A stretch of DNA of 28,769 bases from positions 1-28,769 of IMG/VR virus record IMGVR_UViG_3300043431_000254. The stretch is one strand, 5' to 3'. This DNA comes from a virus. The position numbers and the translations under genes are program-made. The notes beneath the pieces are model-generated. The model ran no database searches. It worked only from the letters and a program-made list of their open reading frames with translations, and had not been told where the DNA came from. This document shows positions 14,997 through 21,752 of the stretch, one piece after another; position 1 is the stretch's first letter; each line of letters starts with the position of its first letter.

Positions 14997-15016
14997 AGGG
15001 GCTTCGGCCCCTTGTT
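14997..15016 (+). terminator. UUCG-loop hairpin terminator
   Basis: AGGGGC-TTCG-GCCCCT stem-loop followed by TTGTT, 6 nt after the stop of the small basic gene. The very stable UUCG tetraloop and the short T-rich tail fit a partial intrinsic terminator, or an RNA-stabilising 3' end. Confidence 0.65.
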
Positions 15017-15036
15017 CATAACTGAAAGGACATCGT

Positions 15037-15282
15037 ATGGGAATCGGCCTAGCTCACATGGACTTCACGCCGCTGTTCTACGGCTTCGTGATGTTCCTCG
15101 GTCTCTGGTCTATGTGGCACAAAGCCACGCATGGACAGTATTTCGCCTTCGTGGTTGAGGTTGCAGCCTTCGTGCTGGTCTTCAAGCTCCACGGCGGCAC
15201 GCTCGCTGGTGGCTTCGCCGCAATGGTATGTGCCTTGCTGGCAGGCTCAATCTTTCCGACACTCAGGAGGAAGAAGCAATGA
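15037..15282 (+). CDS. Small membrane protein, about three TM segments (81 aa)
   Basis: Three hydrophobic stretches are visible: about residues 12-28 (PLFYGFVMFLGLWSMW), 36-51 (FAFVVEVAAFVLVFKL) and 55-73 (TLAGGFAAMVCALLAGSIF). A basic RRKKQ tail should lie in the cytoplasm. AAAGGA precedes the ATG by about 7 nt. The family is not recognised. It is an early gene, so a role in superinfection exclusion or host membrane modification is possible, but nothing in the sequence proves it. Its end overlaps the next gene by ATGA. Confidence 0.7.
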   Translation: MGIGLAHMDFTPLFYGFVMFLGLWSMWHKATHGQYFAFVVEVAAFVLVFKLHGGTLAGGFAAMVCALLAGSIFPTLRRKKQ

Positions 15283-15506
15283 ACGAACGTAAAACCAAGG
15301 CCGAACTGCTGGCCGACAATCAAGCACTCGGTGCACAGAACCTCGCACTGCGCAGACAGATCGCAGATCTGGAGTTCAAGCTCCAGGTGCACACGAACTC
15401 CGTGCCGCCGCACGAGTATCCGTTGATCGACGGCCTCGGTCGTCGTTTCCGACTCGAAGGCCGTGTCCGCTGCTACCCAAGCGGCAGGCATGTTCATCCG
15501 TCCTAA
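15279..15506 (+). CDS. Small coiled-coil early protein (75 aa)
   Basis: The ATG at 15279 overlaps the previous stop (ATGA) and has AGGAGGAAG about 7 nt upstream, a near-perfect ribosome site. Residues about 3-40 form a likely coiled coil (TKAELLADNQALGAQNLALR with Leu spacing). The C-terminal half is Arg/His/Pro-rich (PLIDGLGRRFRLEGRVRC). It resembles leucine-zipper-like small phage proteins, possibly a dimer, but no function is known. A strong intrinsic terminator follows 5 nt after the stop, closing this small operon. Confidence 0.65.
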   Translation: MNERKTKAELLADNQALGAQNLALRRQIADLEFKLQVHTNSVPPHEYPLIDGLGRRFRLEGRVRCYPSGRHVHPS

Positions 15507-15511
15507 CCCCA

Positions 15512-15535
15512 GGCCCGCGTAAAGCGGGCCTTTTC
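15512..15535 (+). terminator. Strong intrinsic terminator
   Basis: GGCCCGC-GTAAA-GCGGGCC, a perfect 7-bp GC stem, followed by TTTTC on the plus strand. It lies directly after the 75-residue gene and separates the first early genes from the 261-residue gene. Confidence 0.85.
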
Positions 15536-15582
15536 AATTCGTTGGTGTGGGCAATCCTGCTCACACATTCTAGGAGAATCAA

Positions 15583-16368
15583 ATGAAATTCAAGACCATG
15601 ATGGAATCCATTCACTCCGAGCAAGGCCGCAAGGCCGTCGCCCGTTCCGCGTTCTTCGGCGCACGCAGTGCTTTGCTCGCCGCCACGGCGCAGCTCGAAG
15701 GCTTGTCCCGTACGATCACGCTGTTGCAAGACAAGTACCCGGAGCGTGCCCGCAACATCCGTGAGTCCACACGCTTTACGGACGCTGACGTCAAGGCCCA
15801 GGCTGCGGCCAACCGTGCTGCGGGCATCCACGCCATCGCTGAAGCGTTCGGCAAGGTTGATGTCGACTTCACCCCGACCATGTCCATGCCGCCGACGAAG
15901 GATGAGGCGGAACAGATCGCTGACGCTGCCGGTCTCGACGTGCAGTTCGTCCTGACCAAGCGTGCTGAAGCTGCCAACCGGCGCTTCCATGCGGAGATGG
16001 AGGCCAGCACGATGGCCGAGGCGTTCTTCTACGGTGCAATGGAGCCTGATGAAGATCCCGACGTGCGCGCCGAGATCGCCCTCAACGCTCTCACACGCCA
16101 GCGTGGCTTCATGCTGGAGTGGAGCAACGTCGACTACGCCGAGCTGGTACTGCTCAAGCATGACATCGCCCTGATGGAAGTCCAGGGCGAACTCGAAGCT
16201 ACGAAGGCCGAGGGTAGCAGCCCCGAGTCACCGCTCGAAGCCCTCTGTACGCAGAACTCCGAAGCGGAGGTCGTCGCTGACCTGAACAAGAAACAGATCG
16301 ACAAGCTGGTCGCCGCCAAGCTCGGCAAGACCAAACCCGCGCAACGTAAGAAAGGAGTGACAGCATGA
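15583..16368 (+). CDS. Early phage protein of unknown function (261 aa)
   Basis: A soluble, Ala/Glu/Lys-rich, mainly helical protein with no motif I recognise. Visible parts are SEQGRKAVARSAFFGARSAL, a helix RTITLLQDKYPERARNIRES, an acidic EPDEDPDVRAEIALNAL stretch, and a C-terminal basic tail KLGKTKPAQRKKGVTA that could touch nucleic acid. Residues about 205-225 look like a linker. TAGGAG lies about 7 nt before the ATG. It starts after a strong terminator, so it needs its own promoter within 15536-15575, a stretch where I see no clear consensus. Its stop overlaps the next small gene. Confidence 0.7.
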   Translation: MKFKTMMESIHSEQGRKAVARSAFFGARSALLAATAQLEGLSRTITLLQDKYPERARNIRESTRFTDADVKAQAAANRAAGIHAIAEAFGKVDVDFTPTMSMPPTKDEAEQIADAAGLDVQFVLTKRAEAANRRFHAEMEASTMAEAFFYGAMEPDEDPDVRAEIALNALTRQRGFMLEWSNVDYAELVLLKHDIALMEVQGELEATKAEGSSPESPLEALCTQNSEAEVVADLNKKQIDKLVAAKLGKTKPAQRKKGVTA

Positions 16369-16481
16369 CACACCGCGTCAAGATGGTATTCACCAAGGCA
16401 CCTGTGAAGTACAAGGGTGTCGTAGCCACGCCGTGCGCCACCTTGCACGGTGTGTTGAAGGAAATGTACCTTCCAAGCTAA
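16365..16481 (+). CDS. Small early protein (38 aa)
   Basis: A 38-residue frame, MTHRVKMVFTKAPVKYKGVV ... EMYLPS, overlapping the previous stop by ATGA, with AAAGGAG 7-8 nt upstream inside the previous gene. It is basic and beta-like at the start. It is too short to place in a family. The overlap, the ribosome site and the strong terminator directly after it support it being a real gene. Confidence 0.6.
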   Translation: MTHRVKMVFTKAPVKYKGVVATPCATLHGVLKEMYLPS

Positions 16482-16486
16482 CCACG

Positions 16487-16510
16487 TCGCCCCGGCTCAC
16501 GCCGGGGCGA
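16487..16510 (+). terminator. Very stable hairpin ending the early operon
   Basis: A perfect 10-bp stem TCGCCCCGGC/GCCGGGGCGA with a TCAC loop, 5 nt after the stop of the 38-residue gene. It has no clear T tract (AGTTCGTCC follows), so it may work as a pause, a processing block or a weak terminator. Confidence 0.6.
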
Positions 16511-16722
16511 AGTTCGTCCTCCAACGACTATGGGACGGTGTACAACGGTCGATTTTAGATGAGAAACGTTCGCAATAACGTTTGTTTACTATGCGGTTGT
16601 CCTATGCGCATGTATTTCGAAAACCTCTACGTATGGTTTTCTCTATGTTTTGTAAGTCGTTGATTTTACTGGGTTCAGTGTACGACATACGCATGACCTC
16701 GGTCGAAGCCCTCAAAAACGTC
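16511..16722. other. AT-rich non-coding stretch with inverted repeats
   Basis: No supported gene. Two clean inverted repeats are present: AAACGTT-6 nt-AACGTTT (16564-16583) and GAAAACC-9 nt-GGTTTTC (16619-16641). The base composition becomes AT-rich relative to the genes on either side. It leads directly into the GTTCCA repeat cluster and is probably part of the same control or replication locus. Confidence 0.5.
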
Positions 16723-17074
16723 AAAAGTGGAACAGCGAAACCCTGATCTGGCCTGGGTTGTTCCAGTTTAACCACTTGTTCCAGTTTCTAAAACTTAGCC
16801 CACAGTATGCATGTGCTTAGGTGCTTTTGCATTCTTTCTATTCTCCTATATATCTTATTTTCTGGAACAAATGGAACAAATAGATAGAAAAAGCCTGTAG
16901 AAGCCCTATTTAAGCCACGTATACCGATGTTCCACTTTTGTTCCACTTTTGTTCCAAAGAACCCCGTTTGTACCACTTTTAACGTATACAAATAAGATTC
17001 GCTTGCGTTCACGCTTGAATGCGATCTAAGATGCTCGTCCCGTAGTCTCGAAATTCCGGAACAAACTGGAACAA
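16723..17074. repeat. Iteron cluster GTTCCA/TGGAAC: candidate replication origin
   Basis: About eleven copies of a GTTCCA core occur in 350 bp in both orientations. TTGTTCCAGTTT occurs at 16758 and 16776 (18 bp apart). TGTTCCACTTT starts at 16928, TTGTTCCACTTT at 16938, and a third core begins about 11 bp later; a one-mismatch copy TTGTACCACTTT starts at 16968. In the other orientation are AAAAGTGGAACAG (16723), paired GGAACAAA copies at 16864-16880, and a pair at 17058-17074 just before the primase start. AT-rich DNA lies among them. Directly repeated sites beside a replication gene are typical of iteron origins; autorepression of the primase gene is an alternative or additional role. Confidence 0.65.
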
Positions 17075-17080
17075 CGCACC

Positions 17081-19516
17081 ATGACAAAAATCACGTTTTT
17101 GGGTGGCAAAAGTCACCTCGTCAAGACGATCTACATGCACAAGGGCAAGATCGACGTACGTCCTTATCCGAACGTCCTCAACTTCACGTCGTACGAAGAA
17201 CAATGTGCGACGCTCAAAGAACTGCATACGGCGATCGTCGCACACAGCAAGCTAGGACACTGCTTGTTGAAAGGCATCATCAAAGCTCCGTTGAAGGATG
17301 AATCGCGTGCTGGTAGCACCACGACCGAAGACCTGACCGACTGGATGTGTCTCGACCTGGACAAGGCACCCTTCAGCAAGGTGAGCGACCTGATGGACAA
17401 TCACCCGCTGCTCAAGGATGTGAGCTACATCGTGCAATACAGTGCGAGCCACGGACTGCCAGGTCGTCCAAAGAACACCATCAGCTGTCACGTGTTCATG
17501 CTGCTCGATGGCAAAGTGCGTGCGCCCTACCTCAAGGCGTGGCTGATGCAGCAGAACCTTGACGGCAAGTTCATGAACGGTGAGATCCGTCGTGCTATCA
17601 CCCTGACTGAACACAAGTCAGCACTGCACTATCCAATCGACGCCACGGCGTGTCAGAACGACAAGCTGCTGTTCATTGCGCCACCTGTGGTCAAAGACAA
17701 CATCAAGTATGTGCAAGAGCCGATCAGCTACGTTGCGAAGCCCCTGGGTGCGATGCCCGTAGAACGGGTAACGAAGAGCAACCTTGAACTCTGGAAGAAG
17801 GAAGCACTGGTTGTACGCAATGAGCTGCGCAAGCAGGAAGGGCTTGATCCGATCAACACCAAGACACGGATCATCGACGGCTTCGAAGTGCAGAAGCTCG
17901 ACGGTGAGTTCGTCATCACTGGTGGGCCGCGTGAAGACAACGGCTTTGTCCGCTTCAACTTCAATGACGGTGACTCATGGGCCTATTACCATCCGGTCGG
18001 CAACTTCGAATACATCCACTCGTTCAAGCAGGAGCCGAGCTACAAGACCAAAGAAATCCTGCCGGGGTACTACAAGCAATGTCAGCTGGCGCGCAAGCGT
18101 GAACAGTTGACGCCCACGGAGGAAGGCAATCAGATCCTCGCCATCTGTGACAAGCGCTCTGGTGCATATCACAAGGTGGCGTGGAACGCAGCTGAGCAAG
18201 AATTGCAGATGTACCCGGCCAGCTCGGACAAGCAGTTGAACGACTGGCTCCTGAGCCACAACAAGTTCGCTCAAGAGTTCGTCCCGCAATGGGATCTGGA
18301 ATTCAACCCGCAGAACGAGATCATCTGTGATGTGGCGAGCAACTACCTCAACACCTATGTACCAAGTCCGTGGTCAAGACTCAAGCGCACACCGAACATC
18401 GAAGCAATCAACAAGTGCCCAACCATCAAGCGCATCCTTGCTCACGTGCTGAGTGAAGGTAAGTGGAACGACGTTACGGATCACTTCATCAACTGGCTGG
18501 CATGCATCATCCAATATCGTGTCAAGACAGGCACGGCGTGGGTGCTGCACGGCACTGAGGGCACCGGTAAAGGCGTGCTGGTCAACACCATCATTCGCAA
18601 GCTGGTGGGTCATGAGTATGTAGTCTCCATGACTCAACGGGCGTTGGAAAATCAATTCAACGGCTACATCGAACGCGCCCTGGTTGTCTTGTTCGACGAG
18701 ATGGAGATCAACGCCTCGATGAACAAGGCTATGACCTCCGGTGAACTGCGTGACTGGATCACTGAAGAATATGTGCCGATCAGGCACATGCGCATGGCGC
18801 ACTACTCAGCGTTGAACTTCGCAAACTTCATCTTCGCTTCAAACAAGGAAGGGCCGGTGCAGATCAACGACCATGACCGGCGCTACAACATTGCAGAGTA
18901 TCAGAAGAACAAGATCGTCATTACTGAAAAAGACATTCGCACCTTGATCCCGGCAGAGCTGGGTCACTTCTACGACTACCTGATGGCGTACAACGCCGAC
19001 CGTGAACGTGCTCGCAAGGTGATTCATACGAAGGCACGGCGCGAAGTGATCGTGGCGAACCGCAACAGCGTCGACATGATGACCGAGGCGCTGCTCGATG
19101 GTGACATTGAACCCTATGTCGAAGTCCTGCCCGACATGCAAGTGCTAGCTGAGCTGCACGGTACAGGAACGAACAGCACACTTGCACTGTCCTACAGCAA
19201 CATCATTTCACGGGAAATGGAAGGGCTGCTCAAGTCCAAACAGACAAACCGTGAAGGCAACACAGTCTTCGAATCAAAACTCACCCGTGATGAACTGTGG
19301 GTGCTGCTGGAGTATTCAGTCGGAGGCATGCCTGTCTCACCGGCCAAGCTCACTCGGCTGCTTAAACACAAGCACATCGAAACCAAGCGCATGCGTGCTG
19401 CTAACGGTGATATGGCTTACGGTATCACTGTACGTTGGGTGGCCACGAAGGACTGGATCAAGGATCACACCGTCGTTGCTTCAAACAAAGTAGTGCCTAT
19501 CAGAAGGAAAGCATAA
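17081..19516 (+). CDS. Primase-helicase: AEP primase domain plus SF3-like helicase (811 aa)
   Basis: The N-terminal part looks like an archaeo-eukaryotic primase: WMCLDLDK with DLD at 92-94 as the metal-binding pair, followed by SCH at 135-137 in the ISCHVFMLLDG strand. The C-terminal half is a DUF5906/SF3-type ATPase with Walker A GTEGTGKG (491-498), Walker B VVLFDE (535-540) and a NFIFASNKEGP sensor-like segment. Together these would prime and unwind DNA at the phage origin. The ATG overlaps the end of the iteron cluster; GGAAC of the last repeat is the only ribosome-site-like element, so binding there could also block translation. It is the first gene of the rightward replication arm and is separated by 15 nt from the next gene. 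Confidence 0.85.
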   Translation: MTKITFLGGKSHLVKTIYMHKGKIDVRPYPNVLNFTSYEEQCATLKELHTAIVAHSKLGHCLLKGIIKAPLKDESRAGSTTTEDLTDWMCLDLDKAPFSKVSDLMDNHPLLKDVSYIVQYSASHGLPGRPKNTISCHVFMLLDGKVRAPYLKAWLMQQNLDGKFMNGEIRRAITLTEHKSALHYPIDATACQNDKLLFIAPPVVKDNIKYVQEPISYVAKPLGAMPVERVTKSNLELWKKEALVVRNELRKQEGLDPINTKTRIIDGFEVQKLDGEFVITGGPREDNGFVRFNFNDGDSWAYYHPVGNFEYIHSFKQEPSYKTKEILPGYYKQCQLARKREQLTPTEEGNQILAICDKRSGAYHKVAWNAAEQELQMYPASSDKQLNDWLLSHNKFAQEFVPQWDLEFNPQNEIICDVASNYLNTYVPSPWSRLKRTPNIEAINKCPTIKRILAHVLSEGKWNDVTDHFINWLACIIQYRVKTGTAWVLHGTEGTGKGVLVNTIIRKLVGHEYVVSMTQRALENQFNGYIERALVVLFDEMEINASMNKAMTSGELRDWITEEYVPIRHMRMAHYSALNFANFIFASNKEGPVQINDHDRRYNIAEYQKNKIVITEKDIRTLIPAELGHFYDYLMAYNADRERARKVIHTKARREVIVANRNSVDMMTEALLDGDIEPYVEVLPDMQVLAELHGTGTNSTLALSYSNIISREMEGLLKSKQTNREGNTVFESKLTRDELWVLLEYSVGGMPVSPAKLTRLLKHKHIETKRMRAANGDMAYGITVRWVATKDWIKDHTVVASNKVVPIRRKA

Positions 19517-19531
19517 ATCTAAGGAAGACTC

Positions 19532-20284
19532 ATGCACCCTAAACACATCAGAAAATTCACAGCACTCATCAGCACACCAGAACGCCGTAAAAATATTCGT
19601 ACTATGGCTGAGAGGTCGTTAAACACCCCCAGCTGGTACAGCCAACTGCGTGAGACGGTATACAAAATACTGAAGAGCGATGACAACAACTACTCAGCGG
19701 CTGACAGGAAGTGCACATCAATCCTGACACGCTCTGTCTTCTTCTACCTGTTTTACATACAGCGTGACAAACCTATTTCGGACGCAGAAATAGGCGAGTT
19801 CCTAAAAACGGAACCGGCATATGCTCGAAGAGATTGCGAAGACTTTCAGTTTACAGATCTCTATAGCCTGCACGCCGTCGCCGTATGTGGCAACCGCCAC
19901 CCGTTCGATCTCACAAAAACGCAGCTGGAAGCGTGGAGCATGCCTTGGCGAAATCCAACGGCAGAAGCAAAGCTCGTCATAGGCACCGGTACACCACCTG
20001 AACCAAGCAGCGACGCAGCTGACGCATTTTCGTTCTTCTCACTACTTCACAAGGATAAGACCATGAACAACAAGCCCATCACAACCATCACCTACGTCTA
20101 CGGCCGCGATATCAACTCGATGACCGACAACGACATCTACGATGTGTTGACCAAGCTCGAAGCTGACATCACACGCTTTGAGAGCCTCAAGGCCCGTCCG
20201 AAGTCCATCGAAACGAAGCTCGCAGAACTGCGTGCATCGGTCGAAGACATCGTTGCTGCATTCGATGCAAGGGTGCCGGCATGA
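19532..20284 (+). CDS. Unknown protein fused in frame to a conserved small phage domain (250 aa)
   Basis: AAGGAAG precedes ATG 19532. Residues 1-177 match nothing I know; they are Lys/Arg/Tyr-rich and use more AT-rich codons than neighbouring genes (RSVFFYLFYIQRDKPISDAE). Residues 178-250 start with MNNKPITTITYVYGRDIN and are a helical domain found, to my knowledge, as a free protein of about 70 residues in many phages. An AAGGA ribosome site lies 8 nt before this internal ATG at 20063. The reading frame is open throughout, so the locus may make a 250-residue fusion, the short protein, or both. The likely history is insertion of an upstream gene that lost its stop. Confidence 0.6.
   Translation: MHPKHIRKFTALISTPERRKNIRTMAERSLNTPSWYSQLRETVYKILKSDDNNYSAADRKCTSILTRSVFFYLFYIQRDKPISDAEIGEFLKTEPAYARRDCEDFQFTDLYSLHAVAVCGNRHPFDLTKTQLEAWSMPWRNPTAEAKLVIGTGTPPEPSSDAADAFSFFSLLHKDKTMNNKPITTITYVYGRDINSMTDNDIYDVLTKLEADITRFESLKARPKSIETKLAELRASVEDIVAAFDARVPA
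20063..20284 (+). CDS. Internal-start conserved small protein (73 aa), alternative product
   Basis: The same frame as the 250-residue product but started at ATG 20063 behind AAGGATAAGACC. The 73 residues form a probable two-helix coiled coil (DNDIYDVLTKLEADITRFES, KLAELRASVEDIVAAFDAR). The independent ribosome site and the family's usual length suggest this is the ancestral gene. The function of the family is unknown. The next gene overlaps its stop by ATGA. Confidence 0.5.
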   Translation: MNNKPITTITYVYGRDINSMTDNDIYDVLTKLEADITRFESLKARPKSIETKLAELRASVEDIVAAFDARVPA

Positions 20285-20508
20285 AGAAGCTCCTGCCCCA
20301 GCTCCCACTTCCGCCTAAGGGCCACCATCGGGCGATCCACACACGCGGCCCGCTGTCGGGGGCCATCTACCAGGCGAACGTGCAGCAGCGCGGCTCATTC
20401 ATCATGTGGTGTGTTCGCAAGCGCGCACGACTACAAAAGCTGCCGCGTCCAAACCTCATCGCTGTACTGAACGCAGTCGCTCGTCAAATGAAACTGGTGC
20501 TGACATGA
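20281..20508 (+). CDS. Small basic phage protein (75 aa)
   Basis: Starts at an ATGA overlap with the previous gene, with AAGGGTG as ribosome site. The N-terminus is Pro/Leu-rich (KKLLPQLPLPPKGHHR), then GPLSGAIYQANVQQRGSF, then a strongly basic helix (CVRKRARLQKLPRPNLIAVL). Net charge is high, consistent with nucleic-acid binding, but I recognise no family. It is part of the tightly overlapped accessory string after the primase gene. Confidence 0.6.
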   Translation: MKKLLPQLPLPPKGHHRAIHTRGPLSGAIYQANVQQRGSFIMWCVRKRARLQKLPRPNLIAVLNAVARQMKLVLT

Positions 20509-20804
20509 GCTTGCCCAGCGAACCACCACTCTTCCCTTACGCGCAAGAGCGTGAGCAAGAAATTGCTGAAGCACGCGCGCGGTTCATATACCAGCGCGTC
20601 GAAGAAATGAAAGGCATCCAGGAATCGCGCGAAACGATCTCCCGCATCATGGGTGACACACAGATGGCCGAACAGATCGAAGACGCCCTCACGAACACGA
20701 TTCAAGGTGGCGACAAGATGCTCTACCGCGTACTCGATACCTGCTGTTGTGAACTGGCTCGTCGTGAGTGGGAAGAAGAAATGATCACCCCTGCGCTGGC
20801 CTAA
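20505..20804 (+). CDS. Small helical phage protein (99 aa)
   Basis: Starts at ATG 20505, overlapping the previous stop by ATGA; the in-frame extension upstream is shadow sequence. The protein is Glu/Arg-rich and helical (EREQEIAEARARFIYQRVEE, DTQMAEQIEDALTNTIQGGD). It has a CCC triplet (RVLDTCCCELARREWEEE) that could bind metal or be incidental. No family is recognised. A short hairpin-containing gap (20805-20868) follows before the next gene. Confidence 0.55.
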   Translation: MSLPSEPPLFPYAQEREQEIAEARARFIYQRVEEMKGIQESRETISRIMGDTQMAEQIEDALTNTIQGGDKMLYRVLDTCCCELARREWEEEMITPALA

Positions 20805-20868
20805 CCCGTTTTCTCGGGAGCTTGCGATGGCTTCGCCAGCGCAGCGGGTGTCCACTAAAGGAGCAAAA

Positions 20869-21039
20869 ATGCAAATCAACACTGAAATCAAAGTCAACGC
20901 GATCATCTTCGAATCGAAGACCGACGAAACGACGTTCAGAGAAATTCTCGACCGTGCTGCACGTTCATCTGCACCATGCAGCACCGAGGCTTCTTACATG
21001 ATGAACAATTTGCGACTCTACTTCGGCCAAACAAAATGA
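20869..21039 (+). CDS. Small phage protein (56 aa)
   Basis: I chose ATG 20869 because AAAGGAG lies 7 nt upstream; the in-frame ATG at 20827 has no ribosome site. The start MQINTEIKVNAIIFESKTDE is beta-like and is followed by a helix with two Cys-free turns and SMC-free polar sequence ending NNLRLYFGQTK. No known family. The ATGA overlap with the following gene supports coupling. Confidence 0.5.
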   Translation: MQINTEIKVNAIIFESKTDETTFREILDRAARSSAPCSTEASYMMNNLRLYFGQTK

Positions 21040-21332
21040 AAACAAAATTGGTGTTTTCCGACATCTCACGCCCTGAAGAAAAAGAATTTCAAATGGTGGC
21101 AGGTGCAATTTTCACACACCAAGACAGTTCGTTGTACATGCTTACTCAAATCGACACCTGTGTATACACACTCGTTGGATTAGCTACCGGAAATCGTTGG
21201 AGCCGTGGTGTTAAAGACGGCTCACCTATAGACACACCGCTAATCAGCTCGACAACATGGGACGAACTCGCTCGGGATCAATTTCAACCATACGCACGCG
21301 ATTTCAGTGAACTGATGTCAATGCTCCAATGA
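21036..21332 (+). CDS. Phage protein of unknown function (98 aa)
   Basis: Starts at an ATGA overlap (ATG 21036) without a clear ribosome site, so it depends on coupling. The sequence alternates strands and loops (MVAGAIFTHQDSSLYMLTQI, TCVYTLVGLATGNRWSRGV) and ends with DELARDQFQPYARDFSELM. It may be a small beta-sheet domain. No family is recognised. Codons are more AT-rich than in the primase gene. Confidence 0.55.
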   Translation: MKTKLVFSDISRPEEKEFQMVAGAIFTHQDSSLYMLTQIDTCVYTLVGLATGNRWSRGVKDGSPIDTPLISSTTWDELARDQFQPYARDFSELMSMLQ

Positions 21333-21466
21333 ACAATCACTTTGTCTACGGCGGCACCACACCTCTGTGCGTCGGTGACATGCGTAAAGACTGGTTCGAC
21401 TCGGCGCTCGAAGTCCTGAAGACCGAAGGTAGCAACGCCTGGGCTGTGATGCTGAAAGGATGCTGA
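21329..21466 (+). CDS. Tiny phage protein (45 aa)
   Basis: A 45-residue frame begun by an ATGA overlap. It starts MNNHFVYGGTTPLCVGDMRK and ends AWAVMLKGC. Its CTACGGCGGCACC DNA (21346-21358) recurs at a recombination junction 316 bp downstream, so the gene may itself be a product of exchange. Support comes from the overlap and from the next gene starting one nt after its stop. No function can be given. Confidence 0.45.
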   Translation: MNNHFVYGGTTPLCVGDMRKDWFDSALEVLKTEGSNAWAVMLKGC

Positions 21467-21467
21467 A

Positions 21468-21638
21468 ATGAAGATCAACATGGTCTGCTCCCATTGCCGT
21501 AGTGACCAGGTAGTACGTGACGCGTGGGCCGAATGGAACCCCGAGACCCAGCAGTGGGAATTGCGGAACGTGTTTGATGTTGTGTACTGCGAAGTGTGCG
21601 ACGGGGAAACAACCTTGAAAGAAGTGCCTTATGAATAA
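21468..21638 (+). CDS. Small zinc-ribbon-like phage protein (56 aa)
   Basis: Two CxxC pairs, CSHC (7-10) and CEVC (41-44), separated by about 30 residues with several Trp, form a likely zinc ribbon. The C-terminal GETTLKEVPYE recurs at the end of the 109-residue gene 440 bp downstream because of a DNA duplication. AAAGGATG lies just upstream of the ATG at 21468. Similar small Cys-pair proteins are common in phage early regions, with unknown role. Confidence 0.65.
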   Translation: MKINMVCSHCRSDQVVRDAWAEWNPETQQWELRNVFDVVYCEVCDGETTLKEVPYE

Positions 21639-21671
21639 AAAACAGCGCATGCAGAACCGTGCTACGGCGGC
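21603..21671 (+). repeat. Left copy of a 69-bp direct repeat
   Basis: Bases 21603-21671 match 22043-22111 at 68 of 69 positions, offset exactly 440 bp; the difference is at 21621/22061. The repeat carries the end of one gene (GETTLKxVPYE plus stop) and the first 14 codons of the next. Confidence 0.9.
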
Positions 21672-21681
21672 ACCCCACTGA
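21631..21681 (+). pseudogene. Truncated 5' copy of the 82-residue zinc-finger gene (16 codons)
   Basis: It starts with the same 14 codons (MNKKQRMQNRATAA) as the intact gene at 22071. It then runs out of frame into different DNA at a CTACGGCGGC junction and stops after Pro-His. It keeps the same 8-nt overlap with the preceding gene as the intact copy does. It is a duplication by-product and unlikely to be functional. Confidence 0.7.
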
Positions 21682-21752
21682 TTGCCGCCATGCGCTGCTA
21701 TGTCGCAAGCAAGCTCGGCAATGAGGTCGAGATACCGGAAGAACTGAAATGA
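21663..21752 (+). pseudogene. C-terminal remnant of a DUF2591-like gene
   Basis: In this frame the DNA encodes YGGTPLIAAMRCYVASKLGN and then EVEIPEELK and a stop. This is the characteristic C-terminus of DUF2591 phage proteins (GPTPLIAAMRAYVASKFG-like). The rest of that gene is absent: the remnant begins exactly at the CTACGGCGGC junction with the duplicated block. No start codon lies in the conserved part except an internal ATG at 21690. The next gene starts at an ATGA overlap with its stop, which preserves the original gene border. Confidence 0.65.

Noticed and set aside
16559-16663. A 34-codon plus-strand frame with a CLLCGC stretch
   Set aside because: No ribosome site before its ATG and it spans both inverted repeats of the non-coding stretch; the Cys residues are too few to argue for a gene.
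16788-17087. A 99-codon minus-strand open frame over the iterons
   Set aside because: It runs through the GTTCCA repeats, has no ribosome site, and its end lies in AT-rich repeat DNA; the repeats explain the region better.
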